Positions 42,916 to 52,626 of a DNA stretch of 64,000 bases are shown piece by piece. The stretch comes from CAIPTY01 sp036732725. Lineage in GTDB: Bacteria > Desulfobacterota > Desulfuromonadia > Geobacterales > Pseudopelobacteraceae. Under the pieces are notes generated by a model that searched no databases, had not been told where the DNA came from, and saw only the letters and a list, made by a program, of their open reading frames with translations. The stretch spans positions 1 through 64,000 of the forward strand of contig DAINBV010000004.1 of NCBI GenBank assembly GCA_036732725.1, read 5' to 3'. The stretch's first letter is position 1. Every line of letters begins with the position of its first letter. The position numbers were made by a program, and so were the translations under genes.

Positions 42916-45495
42916 TTACCCTTCCGAAACGGTTTCCACCTTCTTTTTTCTCCCGCGACTCTTCGGCTTTGCTTCTACCGCTGTTTCCCCTTCCACAACA
43001 GCTGCTGTCGGGACAACATCGCTAACAGCAACTTGTGCCGGTTGCTCATCTTGTACTTTTGCGGTACGCCGCCGGGGAGCAGCTTTTTTAACCGGTTTGG
43101 CAGCCGGGAGTTCCAGTGGGAGAGCTTCCGTAGTTACCGTCATGGCCACCGGCTCGGCCACGGCCTCAACAGGTAGATCTTCTGTCTGTTTGGCAGTTTT
43201 CTTTTTGGGCGCCGGCTTTGGCTTGGCAGGTTTGGCGAGCTCATCCACCTGCACCACCTTGGCAGGTTTACGCCCCTTACGCACCGGGACAACAACCGCC
43301 GGCACAAACTCTTCGGCAGTCAGCTCAACAACCGCTGGCACGACCTCAGCGGTAACCGCAGCTACGCTGATTTCAGGCTCAAGCGGCGCCTCATCGGCGG
43401 CGCCCGCTTCAGAGCGTTTCCGTTTACGGGGCGGACGCTTGCGCTTTTTATGAGCAGCGGCGGCTGTCGAATCCGGCTCACCTTCCGTCGTTGCTTCGGC
43501 GACAACCCCGGTCACTGTTTCAGCTGCCGCTTGCGCAGATTGCGGCTGAACAGCTGCAATTTCAACAGAATCGACGGTTTCAACCACCTCAACAGTCGTC
43601 CCTTCCGTGGTTTCATCGCTACGCCGGGCCGGCTTTTTGCGGCGGCGTTTCCGTTTCTTCTTGGCCGCGCCTTCGGTGCCAGCGGCATCGTCAGCCGTTA
43701 GCGGTTGATCGGTCTGATCAGCCACCGATGATTCGTCTTCGCTCTCTTCTGCGGCATCTGGCGACTGGTTTTCATCGCTGAGCGTGTCCGTTTCTGCCAG
43801 CTCACCCTCACCGGTCAGCGGATGTTTTTTCTTCTTGCGACGGCGTTTTTTCTTCTTGCCACCCTCGGCGTCACTGGTAATCGCCTCGGCAACCACAGGA
43901 ATCCCGCCTTCCGTAACCTCTGCATCGACCGGAGCGGTGGCCATGATCATCTTCTGCTCGGCTGCCACCAGCACCTCATCCTCTGCCCTCGGTTTCTCAC
44001 GCTTGACGATTTCCAGCTCCAGCTGATTCAACAGGAAAGAGGTCTTCCCCTTGACCGTCACTTCGATCTCGTAATCATTTTCAATCTGCGTCAGCTCCCG
44101 CTTTTTACGGTTCAGCAGGTAATAGGCCACCTCCAGCGGCAATCCGCCATGCACCTCGCCAACTGTTCCCTTGGCCGCGGCCGCATGCACCTTGCGCAGG
44201 AAGGAGACTGCCATCGCTTCCACTGACTTGACTTTCCCTCGTCCTTCGCAGTGGGGGCATTCCAGATGAATCGCATCGTTAAGGGTCTTGGCAATCCGCT
44301 GACGCGACATCTCCAGCATACCGAATTCGGAAATCCGTCCCACGTTGACCCGCGCCTTATCCATCTTGAGCGCTTGTTTCAGCGTTTTCTCTACCTCGAT
44401 GTTGTGCCGGTTCTCCCGCATATCGATGCAGTCGATCACGATCAGGCCACCCAGGTCGCGCAGGCGCAGTTGCCGCGCCGCTTCCTCCACCGCTTCCAGG
44501 TTGGTTTTAAAGGCTGTTTCTTCGATGCCACGTTCACCGCTTGACTTGCCCGAGTTGACATCGATACTGACCAGAGCCTCGGTCGGCTCGATAATCAGAT
44601 AGCCACCCGAAGGGAGCGTCACCCGTTTTTCGTAGATCTGGTCGATCTGCTCTTCCAACTGGAAACGGGAAAAAATCGGGCGCTTCTCCTTGTGCAACTT
44701 GACCAGCTTCTCGCAGTCCGGCATCACCTCGCGGAAATACTCCTTGGCATCGCGGTAGGCTTCCTTGCTGTCAACCAGTACCTCATCGATAGCATCGGAG
44801 AAATAATCGCGGATAAAGCGGCAGATCAGTCCCTTGTCCTGATAGACCTCGCCGGCACCATTGATTTCAGTGGTACGACGCTTGATCTCCTGGTACAGCT
44901 CCAGCAGATTTTCAAAGTCCTTGGTAATCTCTTCCGCAGTCCTGCCAACTGCCTCGGTGCGGATAATGTAGCCGATCCCTTCGGGGATATTCATTCCGGC
45001 CACGATTTCCTTCAGCTTCTTGCGCTCCCCTTCCTGCTCCACCTTGCGGGAAATTCCCTTGGAATCACTCCCTGGCATCAACACCATGTAGCGTCCCGGC
45101 AGAGAGACATAGCTGGTCAGCGCCGAACCTTTGTGATCGCGCTCATCCTTTTCCACCTGTACCATCAGTTCCTGGCCACGCCGCAACACCTCCTGAATAC
45201 GGGGGCGCCGCTTGCGCTGGTCTTCGGGAACATCGTCACGCCATTGCCAGAAATCGGGATGCAGTTCCCCCATCTGTAAAAAACCGGGTTTTGCCCGGCC
45301 AATATCAACAAACGCCGCCTGCAGACTCGGCTCAACCCTTACCACAACGCCCTTGTAGATATTTCCCTTGAGTTGCTCTTTTCCGGTGATCTCGATGTTC
45401 AGTTCCATCAAGCGCCCGTCATGGACGATGGCGACACGTGCTTCTTCCGGATGCACTACATTGATCAACATTTTTTTGCTTACGGTCTTACTCAT
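42916..45495 (-). CDS. rng: Ribonuclease G/E with long basic C-terminal tail
   Basis: An 859-aa endoribonuclease of the RNase E/G family for rRNA and mRNA processing. Residues about 38-125 are the S1 domain. The catalytic Asp residues are in LVSIDVNSGKS and GGLIVIDCIDM, and the zinc-link is CPHCEGRG. From about residue 510 a low-complexity tail rich in Ala, Glu, Thr and Val is punctuated by basic patches (KKKKRRRKKKKH, KKKRKRRRKK, KKRKRPPRKRKR, KSRGRKKK) that could bind RNA or partners. The order of catalytic core then tail resembles RNase E. Confidence 0.93.
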   Translation of the reverse strand: MSKTVSKKMLINVVHPEEARVAIVHDGRLMELNIEITGKEQLKGNIYKGVVVRVEPSLQAAFVDIGRAKPGFLQMGELHPDFWQWRDDVPEDQRKRRPRIQEVLRRGQELMVQVEKDERDHKGSALTSYVSLPGRYMVLMPGSDSKGISRKVEQEGERKKLKEIVAGMNIPEGIGYIIRTEAVGRTAEEITKDFENLLELYQEIKRRTTEINGAGEVYQDKGLICRFIRDYFSDAIDEVLVDSKEAYRDAKEYFREVMPDCEKLVKLHKEKRPIFSRFQLEEQIDQIYEKRVTLPSGGYLIIEPTEALVSIDVNSGKSSGERGIEETAFKTNLEAVEEAARQLRLRDLGGLIVIDCIDMRENRHNIEVEKTLKQALKMDKARVNVGRISEFGMLEMSRQRIAKTLNDAIHLECPHCEGRGKVKSVEAMAVSFLRKVHAAAAKGTVGEVHGGLPLEVAYYLLNRKKRELTQIENDYEIEVTVKGKTSFLLNQLELEIVKREKPRAEDEVLVAAEQKMIMATAPVDAEVTEGGIPVVAEAITSDAEGGKKKKRRRKKKKHPLTGEGELAETDTLSDENQSPDAAEESEDESSVADQTDQPLTADDAAGTEGAAKKKRKRRRKKPARRSDETTEGTTVEVVETVDSVEIAAVQPQSAQAAAETVTGVVAEATTEGEPDSTAAAAHKKRKRPPRKRKRSEAGAADEAPLEPEISVAAVTAEVVPAVVELTAEEFVPAVVVPVRKGRKPAKVVQVDELAKPAKPKPAPKKKTAKQTEDLPVEAVAEPVAMTVTTEALPLELPAAKPVKKAAPRRRTAKVQDEQPAQVAVSDVVPTAAVVEGETAVEAKPKSRGRKKKVETVSEG

Positions 45496-45781
45496 TACTG
45501 GTACAGCCTTTCAGTCGGGATTACCCGTAGTATGGTTTTGTAAATTGGGTCGTATTATTATATGGTTTGTCGTTGAATGCAAAGGAAAACGGGGCGTACG
45601 GCATGAGATTTATTGCGCTTGCAGTCATATCAGGGCTTTAAAAAACTCACAGATTCCATCACCATGACCTCGATCTAGGTTTTTGGGAAGTAAATCAAGC
45701 TTTTTTCAAGCCGTATCAGTTGTATTTATTGCTTTTTGAACCGTTTTACCTGCCATACTTACCAAAATTCTTCCCAGAAAA
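45496..45781. other. Intergenic region with no recognised gene
   Basis: Moderately AT-rich sequence upstream of the RNase gene. It must hold that gene's promoter on the minus strand, but I see no clear boxes, repeats or small genes. Confidence 0.5.
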
Positions 45782-45812
45782 AAAGCCCCCGGAAAAAATT
45801 TCCGGGGGCTTT
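45782..45812. terminator. Terminator of the 15-haem cytochrome gene
   Basis: A 14-bp perfect stem (AAAGCCCCCGGAAA with TTTCCGGGGGCTTT) around three bases. The flanking A and T runs make it a good terminator on both strands. Confidence 0.9.
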
Positions 45813-45843
45813 CTGATGTTAGCAATTCCGCCTGTTCAGCTGG

Positions 45844-47340
45844 TTACATCTTGTGGCACTTGCCACAGTCATCCTGAACCGAGAAGGCATCTTTACCTTT
45901 GTTATGGCAGGCGCCGCATGATTTGCCCGCTTCCATGTCAGCCATGGTTGCTTTGTTGGCTCCTGCTTTATACTTGAAGAGTCTGGTGTGGCAGTCTTTG
46001 CAGGCAAACATCTGCAGGTGAACATCGTGGCTGAAGGTCGCTTCGCCACCCGAAGTTTTGAAGGTGATCTTGCCCGGCTTGAATCCTTTATGGCATTTGG
46101 CACAATCGGTAACGTTGAAAGCGGCTTTGCCGTTATGACAGGCGCCGCAGAATTTACCCTGGTACATACCGTTCATGTTGATGCCGTTGGATCCTTTTTT
46201 CATACCGAACAGCTTGGTATGGCAATCGGTGCAGACCCGTTTTTTGGCATGCCCTTCGTGGTTGAAGGAGACCGGAACCATCCCTTTGCGGCTGTAGTTG
46301 AGAACGGTCGGCATCGGTGATTTACCGTGACAACGGGCACACTGGTCGTTGGCAAAGGCGATCTTGCCGTTGTGGCAGCTGTAGCAGTATTTACCGGAAG
46401 TATGGTCGGCAAAGGTGATTTTAGTGGAACCTTTCTTGGCCTGGAACAGCTTGGTGTGGCAGTCGGTGCACTGGAAATTTTTCAGGTGAACCATGTGCTG
46501 GAACTTGACGGCATATTCGCCGCTGCCAAACACGATTGCGCCACTCGGCATAACCCGGTCCGATTTGCGATGGCAAGCGGAGCAGTTCTCGTTAGCCGGC
46601 ATTTTGCCAGGACGTTTTGAGTCGTGACACTTGAAGCAGGTCTTCATCTTGGTTTTGGTCTTGAAATCTCCCGAGTGGGCAACCCCAAGATGACAATCGA
46701 GGCAGTTGATACCAGCTTCGATATGGGTTTTATGTTTGGGATCAACATCGGTATCGGCTTTCACAGGATCCACCAGAATGTCATTCAAACCTTTCGATTT
46801 TCTGAATTCCGGGTTTTCCACATGATCGAGCATTCTGAAATGAACACCGACACTCATCAAAGTTTCAGCTCTGGTTTTCTTGTTAACCGCATCGGAGTGG
46901 CAGAACAGGCAGGTTTCATTCGGAACCAGCTTGGCGGCATACTTGGCATCCTCGTGCGCTTCCTTGAGGATTTCCAGCTTATGTTCTTTGGACTTGAATA
47001 GCTCGCCATAGGTATCGACCAGACCACCCATTTTGGCAATCAGGTAACCGACTGCGCCCGGCTTGCCATGACAATCCAGACAGGATACGCCTGCTTTGGC
47101 ATGGATATTCTGTTCCCAGGTGTGTACTTCACTCAAGGGACCGGTGGTGGTTCCGGGGTGGCACATGCGGCAGAATCCGGGGGAGCTGGAATAATGAATT
47201 ATTTCGTAGTTGGCATAGGCAAATGCCACCACAGCTACCACCAACACCACCAGCGACAACAGCGGTCGCGTAACTGCAATGTGCAGCAGAGCGAAAACCT
47301 TTACTATCAAATTTTTGACGAACCCTTGCTGTTCAGCCAT
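45844..47340 (-). CDS. Membrane-anchored 15-haem c-type cytochrome (NapC/NrfH-c7 type)
   Basis: A 498-aa inner-membrane cytochrome facing the periplasm. One N-terminal membrane anchor (about residues 25-45) leads into a NapC/NrfH-like part (CRMCH, CLDCH, CLFCH, CLDCH) and two further sites (CFKCH, CSACH). Three c7-like triple-haem repeats follow, each with the layout CxDCHTxLF, GxxCxxCHN, CxxCH. I count 15 CXXCH motifs. The arrangement suggests a quinol-oxidising head wired to a periplasmic haem chain for extracellular or anaerobic electron transfer, as in Geobacter relatives. Confidence 0.9.
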   Translation of the reverse strand: MAEQQGFVKNLIVKVFALLHIAVTRPLLSLVVLVVAVVAFAYANYEIIHYSSSPGFCRMCHPGTTTGPLSEVHTWEQNIHAKAGVSCLDCHGKPGAVGYLIAKMGGLVDTYGELFKSKEHKLEILKEAHEDAKYAAKLVPNETCLFCHSDAVNKKTRAETLMSVGVHFRMLDHVENPEFRKSKGLNDILVDPVKADTDVDPKHKTHIEAGINCLDCHLGVAHSGDFKTKTKMKTCFKCHDSKRPGKMPANENCSACHRKSDRVMPSGAIVFGSGEYAVKFQHMVHLKNFQCTDCHTKLFQAKKGSTKITFADHTSGKYCYSCHNGKIAFANDQCARCHGKSPMPTVLNYSRKGMVPVSFNHEGHAKKRVCTDCHTKLFGMKKGSNGINMNGMYQGKFCGACHNGKAAFNVTDCAKCHKGFKPGKITFKTSGGEATFSHDVHLQMFACKDCHTRLFKYKAGANKATMADMEAGKSCGACHNKGKDAFSVQDDCGKCHKM

Positions 47341-47465
47341 GTACTACCTCCTAGAAATATGCGTAACCTGTCCATAAACATACGCACTTTAGTATAAGCG
47401 ACTATTCAATGCAATCGAAAAGAACACACCTTTTTTATGCGGAAAGTCGAATTTTTCACATTTTT

Positions 47466-47505
47466 TTGACTATGGTCAAGTAAAGACAAAAAGGAGTGAT
47501 ATACT
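47466..47505 (+). promoter_or_regulatory. FNR/HcpR-type operator and -10 box of hcp
   Basis: TTGACTATGGTCAA (47466-47479) is a perfect 5-bp inverted repeat with a 4-base spacer. TATACT at 47500 is a plausible -10 box. The operator centre then lies about 40 bases before the likely start of transcription, the class II activator position for CRP/FNR proteins. Confidence 0.65.
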
Positions 47506-47573
47506 CTTCAAACACTGTTAGCACACAAATCAACTATCGGCTTAATTAACCACACCAGAAAAAGGAGTAGCTC

Positions 47574-49169
47574 ATGTTTTGTAATCAATGTGAACAGGCA
47601 GCAAACGGCACCGGATGCAATATTTCAGGCGTCTGCGGTAAAAAACCGGAAGTAGCGGCATTGCAGGATCACTTATTGTACGGTCTCAAGAGCCTGGCAC
47701 TGTATGCCGACCAATTGGGACGCAACCCCGAGATCGACCGCTTTACCATTGAGGGTCTGTTTACCACCGTCACCAATGTCGATTTTGATCCGGCCCGGAT
47801 CGTGGAGTTGATCAACCGCTGCTATCAGCTCAAGGAACAGGCCAAGGCAACCCTGGGAACAGCCATCAACAATCCGGTGGCTGACTGGAAACCGGCAGCC
47901 GATCAGGCCGGCATGATCGCCCAGGCCGATCAGTACAGTATCAACAACCAACACGTGAATGAAGATATCCGTTCCGTGATCGAGATCGTCATGTACGGCT
48001 TGAAAGGGATGGCAGCCTACATGGATCACGCCATGATTCTTGGCAAAAGTGATGATGAGGTTCTGGCATACTTCCAGCGCGCCCTGGCAACCACCACCGA
48101 CCCCAAGCTCGGCCTGATGGACTTTGTCGGCCTGGCCATGGAGTGCGGTAAACATAACCTGACGGTCATGGGGCTGCTGGATGCCGGCAACACCGAAACA
48201 TTCGGCCACCCGACCCCGACTCCCGTCAATCTGGGAACCAAGGCCGGTAAAGCAATCCTGGTAACCGGGCATGACCTGAAAATGCTGGAAGAAATCCTCA
48301 AACAGACCGAAGGGACTGGCGTCAACGTCTATACCCATGGCGAAATGCTCCCGGCTCACGGTTACCCCGGCCTCAAGAAGTACACTCACCTAGCGGGTAA
48401 CTTCGGGGGCGCCTGGCAGGACCAAGCCAAGGAATTCCCCCATTTCCCCGGCGCGATCATTTTCAACACCAACTGTATCCAGCGTCCGTCCGACAGCTAT
48501 ACCGACCGTCTCTACACCTGGGGACTGGTAGCTTGGCCCGGTGTCAAACACATCGAAGGGTGGGATTTCAGCGAAGTCATCGCCAAGGCACAGGAACAGG
48601 CCGGCTTCCCCGAGAATCCGGGACAGGAAATCCTGACCGGTTTCGGCCACAACGCCGTGCTGGGTGTGGCTGACAAAGTAATTGCAGCGGTAAAAGCCGG
48701 TCAGATCAAGCACTTCTTCCTGGTCGGCGGCTGTGATGGAGCCAAGTCGGGACGTAACTACTACACAGAATTTGCCGAGAAAGCTCCCCTTGACACGGTT
48801 ATCATGACCCTGGCCTGCGGCAAGTATCGTTTCAACAAACTGGAGTTCGGCGACATCGGCGGCATCCCGCGCCTGCTGGATATCGGCCAGTGCAACGACG
48901 CCTACTCCGCCATTCAGATTGCCGTAGCACTGGCAGGCGCCTTTGAATGTGGCGTCAACGACCTGCCGCTCTCCATGGTGCTCTCCTGGTACGAGCAGAA
49001 GGCGGTCGTAATCCTCCTGACCCTGCTGCACCTCGGTATCAAGAACATCAAGCTCGGACCTTCACTGCCGGCCTTCATCACCCCGAATGTCCTCAACTTC
49101 CTGGTGGAGAACTTCAACATCGGCCCGATCACCACGGTGGATGCCGACATGAAAGAGATGCTCGGCTAA
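47574..49169 (+). CDS. hcp: Hybrid-cluster protein (hydroxylamine reductase)
   Basis: A 531-aa class I hybrid-cluster protein. The N-terminal cluster Cys are spaced C-x2-C-x8-C-x5-C (C3, C6, C15, C21). The hybrid cluster ligands are in later motifs such as GHDLKMLEEIL, FNTNCIQRP, GGCDGAKSGRNYYTEFA and LACGKYRF. It reduces hydroxylamine in vitro and acts as an NO reductase or S-nitrosylase in cells. It has a good ribosome site (AAAGGAG) and its own operator. Confidence 0.97.
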   Translation: MFCNQCEQAANGTGCNISGVCGKKPEVAALQDHLLYGLKSLALYADQLGRNPEIDRFTIEGLFTTVTNVDFDPARIVELINRCYQLKEQAKATLGTAINNPVADWKPAADQAGMIAQADQYSINNQHVNEDIRSVIEIVMYGLKGMAAYMDHAMILGKSDDEVLAYFQRALATTTDPKLGLMDFVGLAMECGKHNLTVMGLLDAGNTETFGHPTPTPVNLGTKAGKAILVTGHDLKMLEEILKQTEGTGVNVYTHGEMLPAHGYPGLKKYTHLAGNFGGAWQDQAKEFPHFPGAIIFNTNCIQRPSDSYTDRLYTWGLVAWPGVKHIEGWDFSEVIAKAQEQAGFPENPGQEILTGFGHNAVLGVADKVIAAVKAGQIKHFFLVGGCDGAKSGRNYYTEFAEKAPLDTVIMTLACGKYRFNKLEFGDIGGIPRLLDIGQCNDAYSAIQIAVALAGAFECGVNDLPLSMVLSWYEQKAVVILLTLLHLGIKNIKLGPSLPAFITPNVLNFLVENFNIGPITTVDADMKEMLG

Positions 49170-49200
49170 CCAGCTCCCCGAACATCGCTCCATAAACAAC

Positions 49201-49234
49201 GAAACGCCCTTCAGTGCTTACTGAAGGGCGTTTC
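49201..49234. terminator. Bidirectional terminator after hcp
   Basis: GAAACGCCCTTCAG (49201) pairs perfectly with CTGAAGGGCGTTTC (49221) over a 6-base loop, between convergent genes. Confidence 0.88.
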
Positions 49235-49256
49235 GATTGTTATTCGTTTTCAGGTT

Positions 49257-50435
49257 TTACTCGTAATAATTGACCGGTCCCATGTCGCCGACACCGGCGC
49301 CACCCTTGCGGGGATTCTTGCCAAAGGTGTGTGTGCGCATGAACAGCTTGCCGGCGGTCTGGCCAGTATTGGGCATGTACTTCTCCACGGCGAAGGAGGC
49401 ATCGTGACACTTGGCGCACGCTTCCTTCTGCACCTTTTTCAGCTTACCCTTGCCAGCATGGGGGGAATGGCAGGTTATGCACGACATTTCGCCACTCTGG
49501 TAGTGCTTGGATTGCAGGAAACCCTGGTACTGCTGATGGTGTTTGGCCTCCTCGTAAATCCCGTTCCCCTTGGCATGCTCGTCCAGCTTGAAGAGTCCCT
49601 TCAGGTCACCGGCATACTCCTTGTTGACCGGCTGATCAGCATGGACACCGGGGATGATCGCCTGCTCGGGATACCATTTGGTCCAGTCGTCACCGGCCTT
49701 GTAGCTGTCGCCGAGTTTGGGCGCTGGCAGATCCTCGCGGGGGTTCCCCTGGGCTGTCATGAACTTCTCATTCTCGATCCGGATGTGACAGTAACCACAC
49801 ACCCTTGACTGGGCCTTGAGATCGGCGTTGGCGGGATTAAAGATGGTTTTCTTCTTGTCGCTCTTTTTTGCCTGGACATGCTTGGCCCCCGGTCCATGAC
49901 ACGCTTCGCAACCGACCCCCATTTCAGCATAGCTATCCTTGACGGTCCGGCCATGTTTGCCAAATTTCTCGTCATACTCCAGGATCCGGTAACCGGTGGT
50001 GTGGCAGGTTCCGCAGTTACTGTTCCAGTCGTTGGCGTTGCCGTAGTTTTCCCACGAGCCGGTGTAGCGGTTGAACTGCTTGTTGAGGAACTGCATGCCG
50101 CCGGTTTGATCATTCGTGACCAGGAAACGCTGCTTCCAGCGAGAGCCGACCACATACCTGACATCATCGAGTGTGAACTTCCCCTTGGTGGCGTTACCGG
50201 TGGTAGGGCCGGCGCTGTTCCATTTTTCCACCACCTCCTTGAGGATCGCTCCCTTTTTGGGGCGCACCATCTTGCTGTGCCAGCTATCTTTCCAGCTTTT
50301 GTATTCTTCCGAATGACATTGCTTGCATTTTTCGGAACCAACAAACTCACCCTTGGGATCTGCAGCTCCTGCGATGGTTGCCAGACCGATGATCACGGTT
50401 CCTGCAACGAGAGATGTTATCAATTTCTTGTGCAT
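49257..50435 (-). CDS. Periplasmic hexahaem c-type cytochrome
   Basis: A 392-aa secreted cytochrome. The signal peptide (MHKKLITSLVAGTVIIGLA) is cut near AGA. Six CXXCH motifs are present: CKQCH, CGTCH, CEACH, CGYCH, CITCH and CAKCH. The first half has the layout of cytochrome c554-like proteins (FVGSEKCKQCHSEEYKSW). It probably passes electrons in the periplasm. The ATG at 50435 has AAGGAG upstream. It converges on hcp but has its own promoter. Confidence 0.88.
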   Translation of the reverse strand: MHKKLITSLVAGTVIIGLATIAGAADPKGEFVGSEKCKQCHSEEYKSWKDSWHSKMVRPKKGAILKEVVEKWNSAGPTTGNATKGKFTLDDVRYVVGSRWKQRFLVTNDQTGGMQFLNKQFNRYTGSWENYGNANDWNSNCGTCHTTGYRILEYDEKFGKHGRTVKDSYAEMGVGCEACHGPGAKHVQAKKSDKKKTIFNPANADLKAQSRVCGYCHIRIENEKFMTAQGNPREDLPAPKLGDSYKAGDDWTKWYPEQAIIPGVHADQPVNKEYAGDLKGLFKLDEHAKGNGIYEEAKHHQQYQGFLQSKHYQSGEMSCITCHSPHAGKGKLKKVQKEACAKCHDASFAVEKYMPNTGQTAGKLFMRTHTFGKNPRKGGAGVGDMGPVNYYE

Positions 50436-50585
50436 AGTGCTGTCTCCTTTCAAATATAGTGCTGCATTGGTTCAACAAACTAACTGAAATCTTTCAGCAA
50501 ATGTTCCTTAATCCCCCTTTCTTCACACTTGAGAGCAACTGTTATTGCAGTATAAAATTTCACCCTTTCGGGATCATTACCGGTT

Positions 50586-51947
50586 TCAGTGGGGAAGCAC
50601 GATACGAAACTCGCTCCCCAGGCCAGCTTCGCTCTTGATATCAATGCGGCCATGATTGGCCTCCACTGCCCAGCGGGCAATCGAGAGTCCGAGCCCGGTT
50701 CCACCCGCATCCCGCGACCGCCCCTGGTCAACCCGGTAAAAACGGTCGAAAATCAACGCAAGATCCTGCTGCGGAATCCCGATGCCGCTATCCTTGATCG
50801 AGACGTACGGCTCATGGGCCTCCGTACGCCCTACGGAGATGGCGATGGTTGATTCGTCGGGAGAATATTTGATGGCGTTATCCAGCAGATTGATCAGCGC
50901 CTGCCGAATGGTGGCACGATCAGCCGTAACCACTGCCGGCGTGGTGGCAGACAGTTGAATAGTCTGGCGCTTTTCTTCCGCCAGCACATTCAGCAACTCC
51001 ACCGATTCCCGGACTAGCTCGCCCAGATCAACCGGTTCATGCTGCAGTTCGATTTCGCTGGAATCTGCCCGTGAGAGTAACAACAGTGAATCGATCATCT
51101 GCCGCAGGCGATCGGTTTCTTCCAGAATACTTCCGATCGCTTCGCGACAGTCGTCGCCACTCCCTCCCGGTTGGTGCAGGGCCGTCTCACCGATACTGCG
51201 GATAGCTGCCAGCGGTGTCCGCAATTCATGGGAGGCATCGGCGGTAAACCGCTTCAAACGCATGAATGATTCTTCAATCCGGGCAAAGGTCTGGTTGAAC
51301 ACCAGGGCAAGACGGCTGAACTCATCTTGGTTCTCACCGACCGGCAAACGCTGGGAGAGGTTTTCCGCGCTGATCTCCTCCGCTTTTTTGACAATGGCAC
51401 CGATCGGAGCGAGCACACGCCCGGCAATCAGATAGCCGATGGCCAGCGACAGCATTACCGAAAGCGGCAAGATCAGCAGGATGATCAACGCCAGGGTTTT
51501 CATGGTCTGACGCACCCGGACCTCGTCATGGGCCACCGTGATCCGGTAGGCATGGTTCTGATGCAACAGTGTGCCGATCACCATGCGATACGAGGTGCCA
51601 GCATTGTACTGAACGGAAAACGGCTGTTCCCCCGCTACTCGGTTGGCAGCCAGGCGATCCATGTTGGCCGAGCGCCAGTCATCGGAAGCAATCAACGGCG
51701 CTCCGTTATCGCTGACGCTGAACAGCAGTATCGGGCCACGATCGGCAAGCTTGGCAAGACCTCCCCGATCATGTATCAGATACTCCTGGATGATCAGAGA
51801 ATCCTTGCGCAGGTGGTTTTCAACCTGTCCCATCAGCGCCCGCTGAACAAAGAAATAAATTCCCGCCGACACCAGCAGCACCATGACAATCAAGGCTGCT
51901 CCGTAGAGCAGGGTAAAACGGGCACGAATGCCAAGCTGCCTATTCAT
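50586..51947 (-). CDS. Sensor histidine kinase (HAMP type)
   Basis: A 453-aa membrane kinase. Two helices (about residues 13-35 and 150-172) enclose a periplasmic domain of about 115 residues. A HAMP domain, the His box ADASHELRTPL, and the ATPase boxes NLLDNAIKYSPDE, DSGIGIP and GTGLGLSIARW follow. The start overlaps the response regulator by 8 bases. The overall plan resembles CusS/heavy-metal sensor kinases, but no metal ligands are evident. Confidence 0.92.
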   Translation of the reverse strand: MNRQLGIRARFTLLYGAALIVMVLLVSAGIYFFVQRALMGQVENHLRKDSLIIQEYLIHDRGGLAKLADRGPILLFSVSDNGAPLIASDDWRSANMDRLAANRVAGEQPFSVQYNAGTSYRMVIGTLLHQNHAYRITVAHDEVRVRQTMKTLALIILLILPLSVMLSLAIGYLIAGRVLAPIGAIVKKAEEISAENLSQRLPVGENQDEFSRLALVFNQTFARIEESFMRLKRFTADASHELRTPLAAIRSIGETALHQPGGSGDDCREAIGSILEETDRLRQMIDSLLLLSRADSSEIELQHEPVDLGELVRESVELLNVLAEEKRQTIQLSATTPAVVTADRATIRQALINLLDNAIKYSPDESTIAISVGRTEAHEPYVSIKDSGIGIPQQDLALIFDRFYRVDQGRSRDAGGTGLGLSIARWAVEANHGRIDIKSEAGLGSEFRIVLPH

Positions 51948-52626
51948 GCCGTTCCCCTCCCAGAGAGAAACCGATCCCCCGCAGGGTGCGGATCATTTTT
52001 TTATCATAAGGGCCGTCCACCTTGCGCCGCAGCCGGGCAATGCTGACATCAATCACGTTGTCGAGCGGCGTGGAGCGCTCGCGGATCTGCCACACATCGT
52101 GGGCCAGCATTTCGCGGGAAACGATCTGTCCCTGATGCCGCAGCAGATACCACAACAGCTCGAATTCCTTGCCGGTCAGCTCCAGCAGCTGGCCGCAGCG
52201 GGTGGCACGGTGTGCCAGCAGGTCAACTTCCAGTTCTTCAAACTTGAGCAGATGCTGCGGCTCGGCAACGCCACGGCGCAGCAACAGCCTGATGCGCGCC
52301 AGCAGTTCCGGGAAGGCGAACGGCTTGACCAGGTAATCGTCGGCGCCGCTATCCAGACCCCGTACCCGGTCCTCCACCGTATCGCGGCCGGTCAGGATCA
52401 GAATCGGTGTGGTGATCCCCTTGCCACGCAAGGTGGTCAGAATTTCGATCCCATCGCGCCCCGGCAGCATCAGGTCGAGCAACATCAGGTCATACTCGCC
52501 GGTGGTGAGACAGAAATACCCTTCCTCACCGCTTCCGGCAGTCGTCACCCGGTATCCTTCCGCTTCCAGCCCCTGCCGCAACGCTTCGGCAATTTTTCGC
52601 TCGTCTTCTACCACCAGAATATTCAT
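51940..52626 (-). CDS. OmpR-family response regulator
   Basis: A 228-aa regulator with the receiver motifs VVEDE, LMLLDLMLPGRDG and DYLVKPF, and a winged helix (LTGKEFELLWYLLRHQGQIVSR, SIARLRRKVDG). It is closest in plan to CusR/CopR. It is encoded first in a two-gene operon with the kinase. Confidence 0.92.
   Translation of the reverse strand: MNILVVEDERKIAEALRQGLEAEGYRVTTAGSGEEGYFCLTTGEYDLMLLDLMLPGRDGIEILTTLRGKGITTPILILTGRDTVEDRVRGLDSGADDYLVKPFAFPELLARIRLLLRRGVAEPQHLLKFEELEVDLLAHRATRCGQLLELTGKEFELLWYLLRHQGQIVSREMLAHDVWQIRERSTPLDNVIDVSIARLRRKVDGPYDKKMIRTLRGIGFSLGGERHE

Noticed and set aside
42824..43453. A 209-aa Ser/Thr-rich plus-strand frame
   Set aside because: It is the complement of the Ala/Lys/Glu-rich tail of RNase G/E; the composition is a mirror of that tail.
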